Made by a program: the position numbers and the translations under genes. From Cyanobacteria bacterium K_DeepCast_35m_m2_023 (GTDB lineage: Bacteria; Cyanobacteriota; Cyanobacteriia; PCC-6307; Cyanobiaceae), in contig VGQR01000141.1 of the NCBI GenBank assembly GCA_016882345.1, positions 1 through 5,843 of the forward strand: 5,843 nt of DNA. The letters are read 5' to 3'. Every line of letters begins with the position of its first letter. Within the stretch, counting starts at the first letter, position 1. Below are positions 4,453 to 5,843 of the stretch, piece after piece. The notes under the pieces were generated by a model that ran no database searches, was not told where the DNA came from, and was given only the letters and a program-made list of their open reading frames with translations.

Positions 4453-5808
4453 ATGCCTTCCCTCCCGCAAGTCGTGTTAGAAATCAGCTCCCATCAGCTC
4501 GAAGTCGCCGAAACCCTGATTCAGGTCGGGCATTTCGTCGTCATCTTCATTGCCGCCCGCGCCATCGCTGAGGTGATGGTGCGCCTGCAGCTGCCCACAA
4601 TCCTGGGCGAGCTGGTGGCCGGGGTGCTGATCGGCATCTCCGGTCTGCACCTGATCGTGCCGCCGGAGACCCAGGCCCAGCTGGGGAATGCTGCTGCTGG
4701 CCTGATCGGCGCATTGGCTGAGCTGTCACCCGATGCGGTGCGCGAGCTCTACAACGAGAGCTTTCCCAGCCTGCAGGCCGTGTCGCAGCTGGGCCTGTTT
4801 GCGCTGCTGTTTCTGACCGGCCTCGAAAGCGAGCTCGATGAGCTCGTAGCCGTTGGCGTGCAGGCCAGCACCGTGGCCGTGACGGGTGTGCTGCTGCCCT
4901 TTGCCCTGGGGACAGCCGGTCTGTCTGTCCTCTTCCATGTGCCGCTGATTCCAGCTGTGTTTGCCGGCGCAGCCATGACCGCCACCAGCATCGGCATCAC
5001 CGCCAGCGTATTCGGTGAATTGCGTTGGCTCAAGCGCCGCGAGGGTCAGATTGTGATCGGCGCAGCGGTGCTCGACGACATCCTTGGCATCGTGATCCTG
5101 GCGGTGGTGGTGGCCGTTGTCGGCGGCGGCGCCTTCAGCATTGGTCCAGTGATCAAGCTGTGCCTGGCTGCAGTGGCCTTTGTGGGCGTGGCCCTGTTTC
5201 TCAGCCGCAAGGCCGCGCCGGCCTTCGAATGGGTGGTGGACCAACTGAAGGCACCAGGCGATGTGGCCGTGGCCAGCTTTGTGGTGCTCACCGTGTGCTG
5301 TTTTGCCGCCCAGGCCATTGGTCTGGAGGCGGCCCTCGGCGCCTTTGCGGCCGGCCTCATCCTGAGCGCTTCAAAACACACCCACGACATCGATGCGGCC
5401 GTCAAACCACTGGTAGCCCTATTCGCGACGGTGTTTTTCGTGCTGATCGGCACGGGCATGGATCTCGCGGTGCTCAACCCCTTCGACCCAGCCAACCGCG
5501 AAGGGCTGATCGTGGCGGCCTTTCTGCTGGTGGTCGCCATCGCCGGCAAGGTGGCGACCGGTTGGTGCTACCTGAGCAAGGAGCCCACCAATCGTCTGGT
5601 GGTGGGGCTGGGCATGATGCCCCGCGGCGAAGTCGGTCTGATCTTTTTAGGACTGGGCAGCCAGGCCGGGATCCTGACGCCAGCGCTGGAAGCCGCCATC
5701 TTGTTGATGGTGATCGGCACCACCTTTCTGGCACCGATCCTGCTGCGATTGGTGATCCCCAGCGAGCCCGGCGACACGACCAGCCCAGCGTTGGAGCAAC
5801 CGAGCTGA
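4453..5808 (+). CDS. Na+/H+ antiporter of the CPA2 (KefB/NapA/NhaS3-like) family
   Basis: This inner-membrane cation/proton antiporter likely exports Na+ (possibly K+) in exchange for H+. The 451 residues form about 12-13 hydrophobic segments. Typical CPA2 features are LPTILGELVAGVLIG (47-61), LFALLFLTGLESELDEL (115-131), TATSIGITASVFGEL (176-190), the ion-site pair Asp208-Asp209 in AAVLDDILGI, the GK at 365-366, and MMPRGEVGLIF (388-398). A DD pair matches the electrogenic NapA/NhaA-like type. There is no C-terminal RCK/TrkA_N domain, unlike KefB/KefC. ATG 4453-4455 is chosen because the frame upstream, although open to 4087, is low-complexity, overlaps a better small ORF, and has no family similarity; no Shine-Dalgarno is obvious. 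It is divergent to sbtA and would help maintain the Na+ gradient used by SbtA; that functional link is inference. Confidence 0.92.
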   Translation: MPSLPQVVLEISSHQLEVAETLIQVGHFVVIFIAARAIAEVMVRLQLPTILGELVAGVLIGISGLHLIVPPETQAQLGNAAAGLIGALAELSPDAVRELYNESFPSLQAVSQLGLFALLFLTGLESELDELVAVGVQASTVAVTGVLLPFALGTAGLSVLFHVPLIPAVFAGAAMTATSIGITASVFGELRWLKRREGQIVIGAAVLDDILGIVILAVVVAVVGGGAFSIGPVIKLCLAAVAFVGVALFLSRKAAPAFEWVVDQLKAPGDVAVASFVVLTVCCFAAQAIGLEAALGAFAAGLILSASKHTHDIDAAVKPLVALFATVFFVLIGTGMDLAVLNPFDPANREGLIVAAFLLVVAIAGKVATGWCYLSKEPTNRLVVGLGMMPRGEVGLIFLGLGSQAGILTPALEAAILLMVIGTTFLAPILLRLVIPSEPGDTTSPALEQPS

Positions 5809-5843
5809 ATTCAACAAAACAGGAACTCAGAGAGCGGCCTGCG

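Noticed and set aside
5827..5843. Possible 3' end of a minus-strand gene (reading QAAL then TGA)
   Set aside because: Only four codons are visible at the right edge, which is too little to support a gene; it is consistent with a convergent neighbour but not evidence of one.

Overview
The window looks like the chromosome of an alpha-cyanobacterium of the Cyanobium / freshwater-brackish Synechococcus type. The evidence is a complete sbtA-sbtB pair (Na+-dependent bicarbonate transporter and its PII-like partner), an SbtB that ends in DHKF without the C-terminal Cys loop, high G+C with strong GC3 in the genes, and two complete HIP1 palindromes (GCGATCGC), which are common in many cyanobacteria but depleted in open-ocean picocyanobacteria. 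The assignment to genus level is inference.

Layout, left to right. Positions 1-93 (minus) hold the first 31 codons of a sigma-70-family sigma factor that runs off the left edge. Positions 94-460 are non-coding and carry inverted repeats, including a compound hairpin just after bioA. Then comes a minus-strand series, read from right to left: sbtA (3650-2655, GTG start), sbtB (2605-2291), a hairpin plus U-tract that looks like a terminator (2266-2221), a PsiE-family membrane protein (2191-1739), and bioA (1729-461), which starts 9 bases after the PsiE-like stop. Positions 3651-4058 form a divergent intergenic control region with two interleaved perfect dyads at 3880-3916, a third copy of one half-site at 3934-3941, and a CATTGA/TCAATG dyad at 4031-4061. 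On the plus strand there are two candidate small ORFs that overlap by ATGA (4059-4223 and 4220-4393), followed by a CPA2-type Na+/H+ antiporter whose likely start is 4453, not the far upstream in-frame ATG-less extension.

How they may work together. SbtA imports HCO3- with Na+; SbtB binds adenine nucleotides and SbtA and gates it; the divergent antiporter can expel Na+ and so sustain the gradient SbtA uses. The locus therefore reads as a sodium-coupled inorganic-carbon uptake module, with a PsiE-like membrane protein and a small one-helix membrane protein as unexplained neighbours. bioA (biotin synthesis) has no obvious mechanistic tie, although biotin is the cofactor of acetyl-CoA carboxylase, which consumes bicarbonate. 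The most notable points are the small ORFs, the interleaved dyads, the PsiE-like neighbour, the Thr in place of the usual substrate-site Tyr in BioA, and the loop-shortened forms of SbtA and SbtB. No CRISPR array, tRNA, rRNA or insertion sequence was seen.
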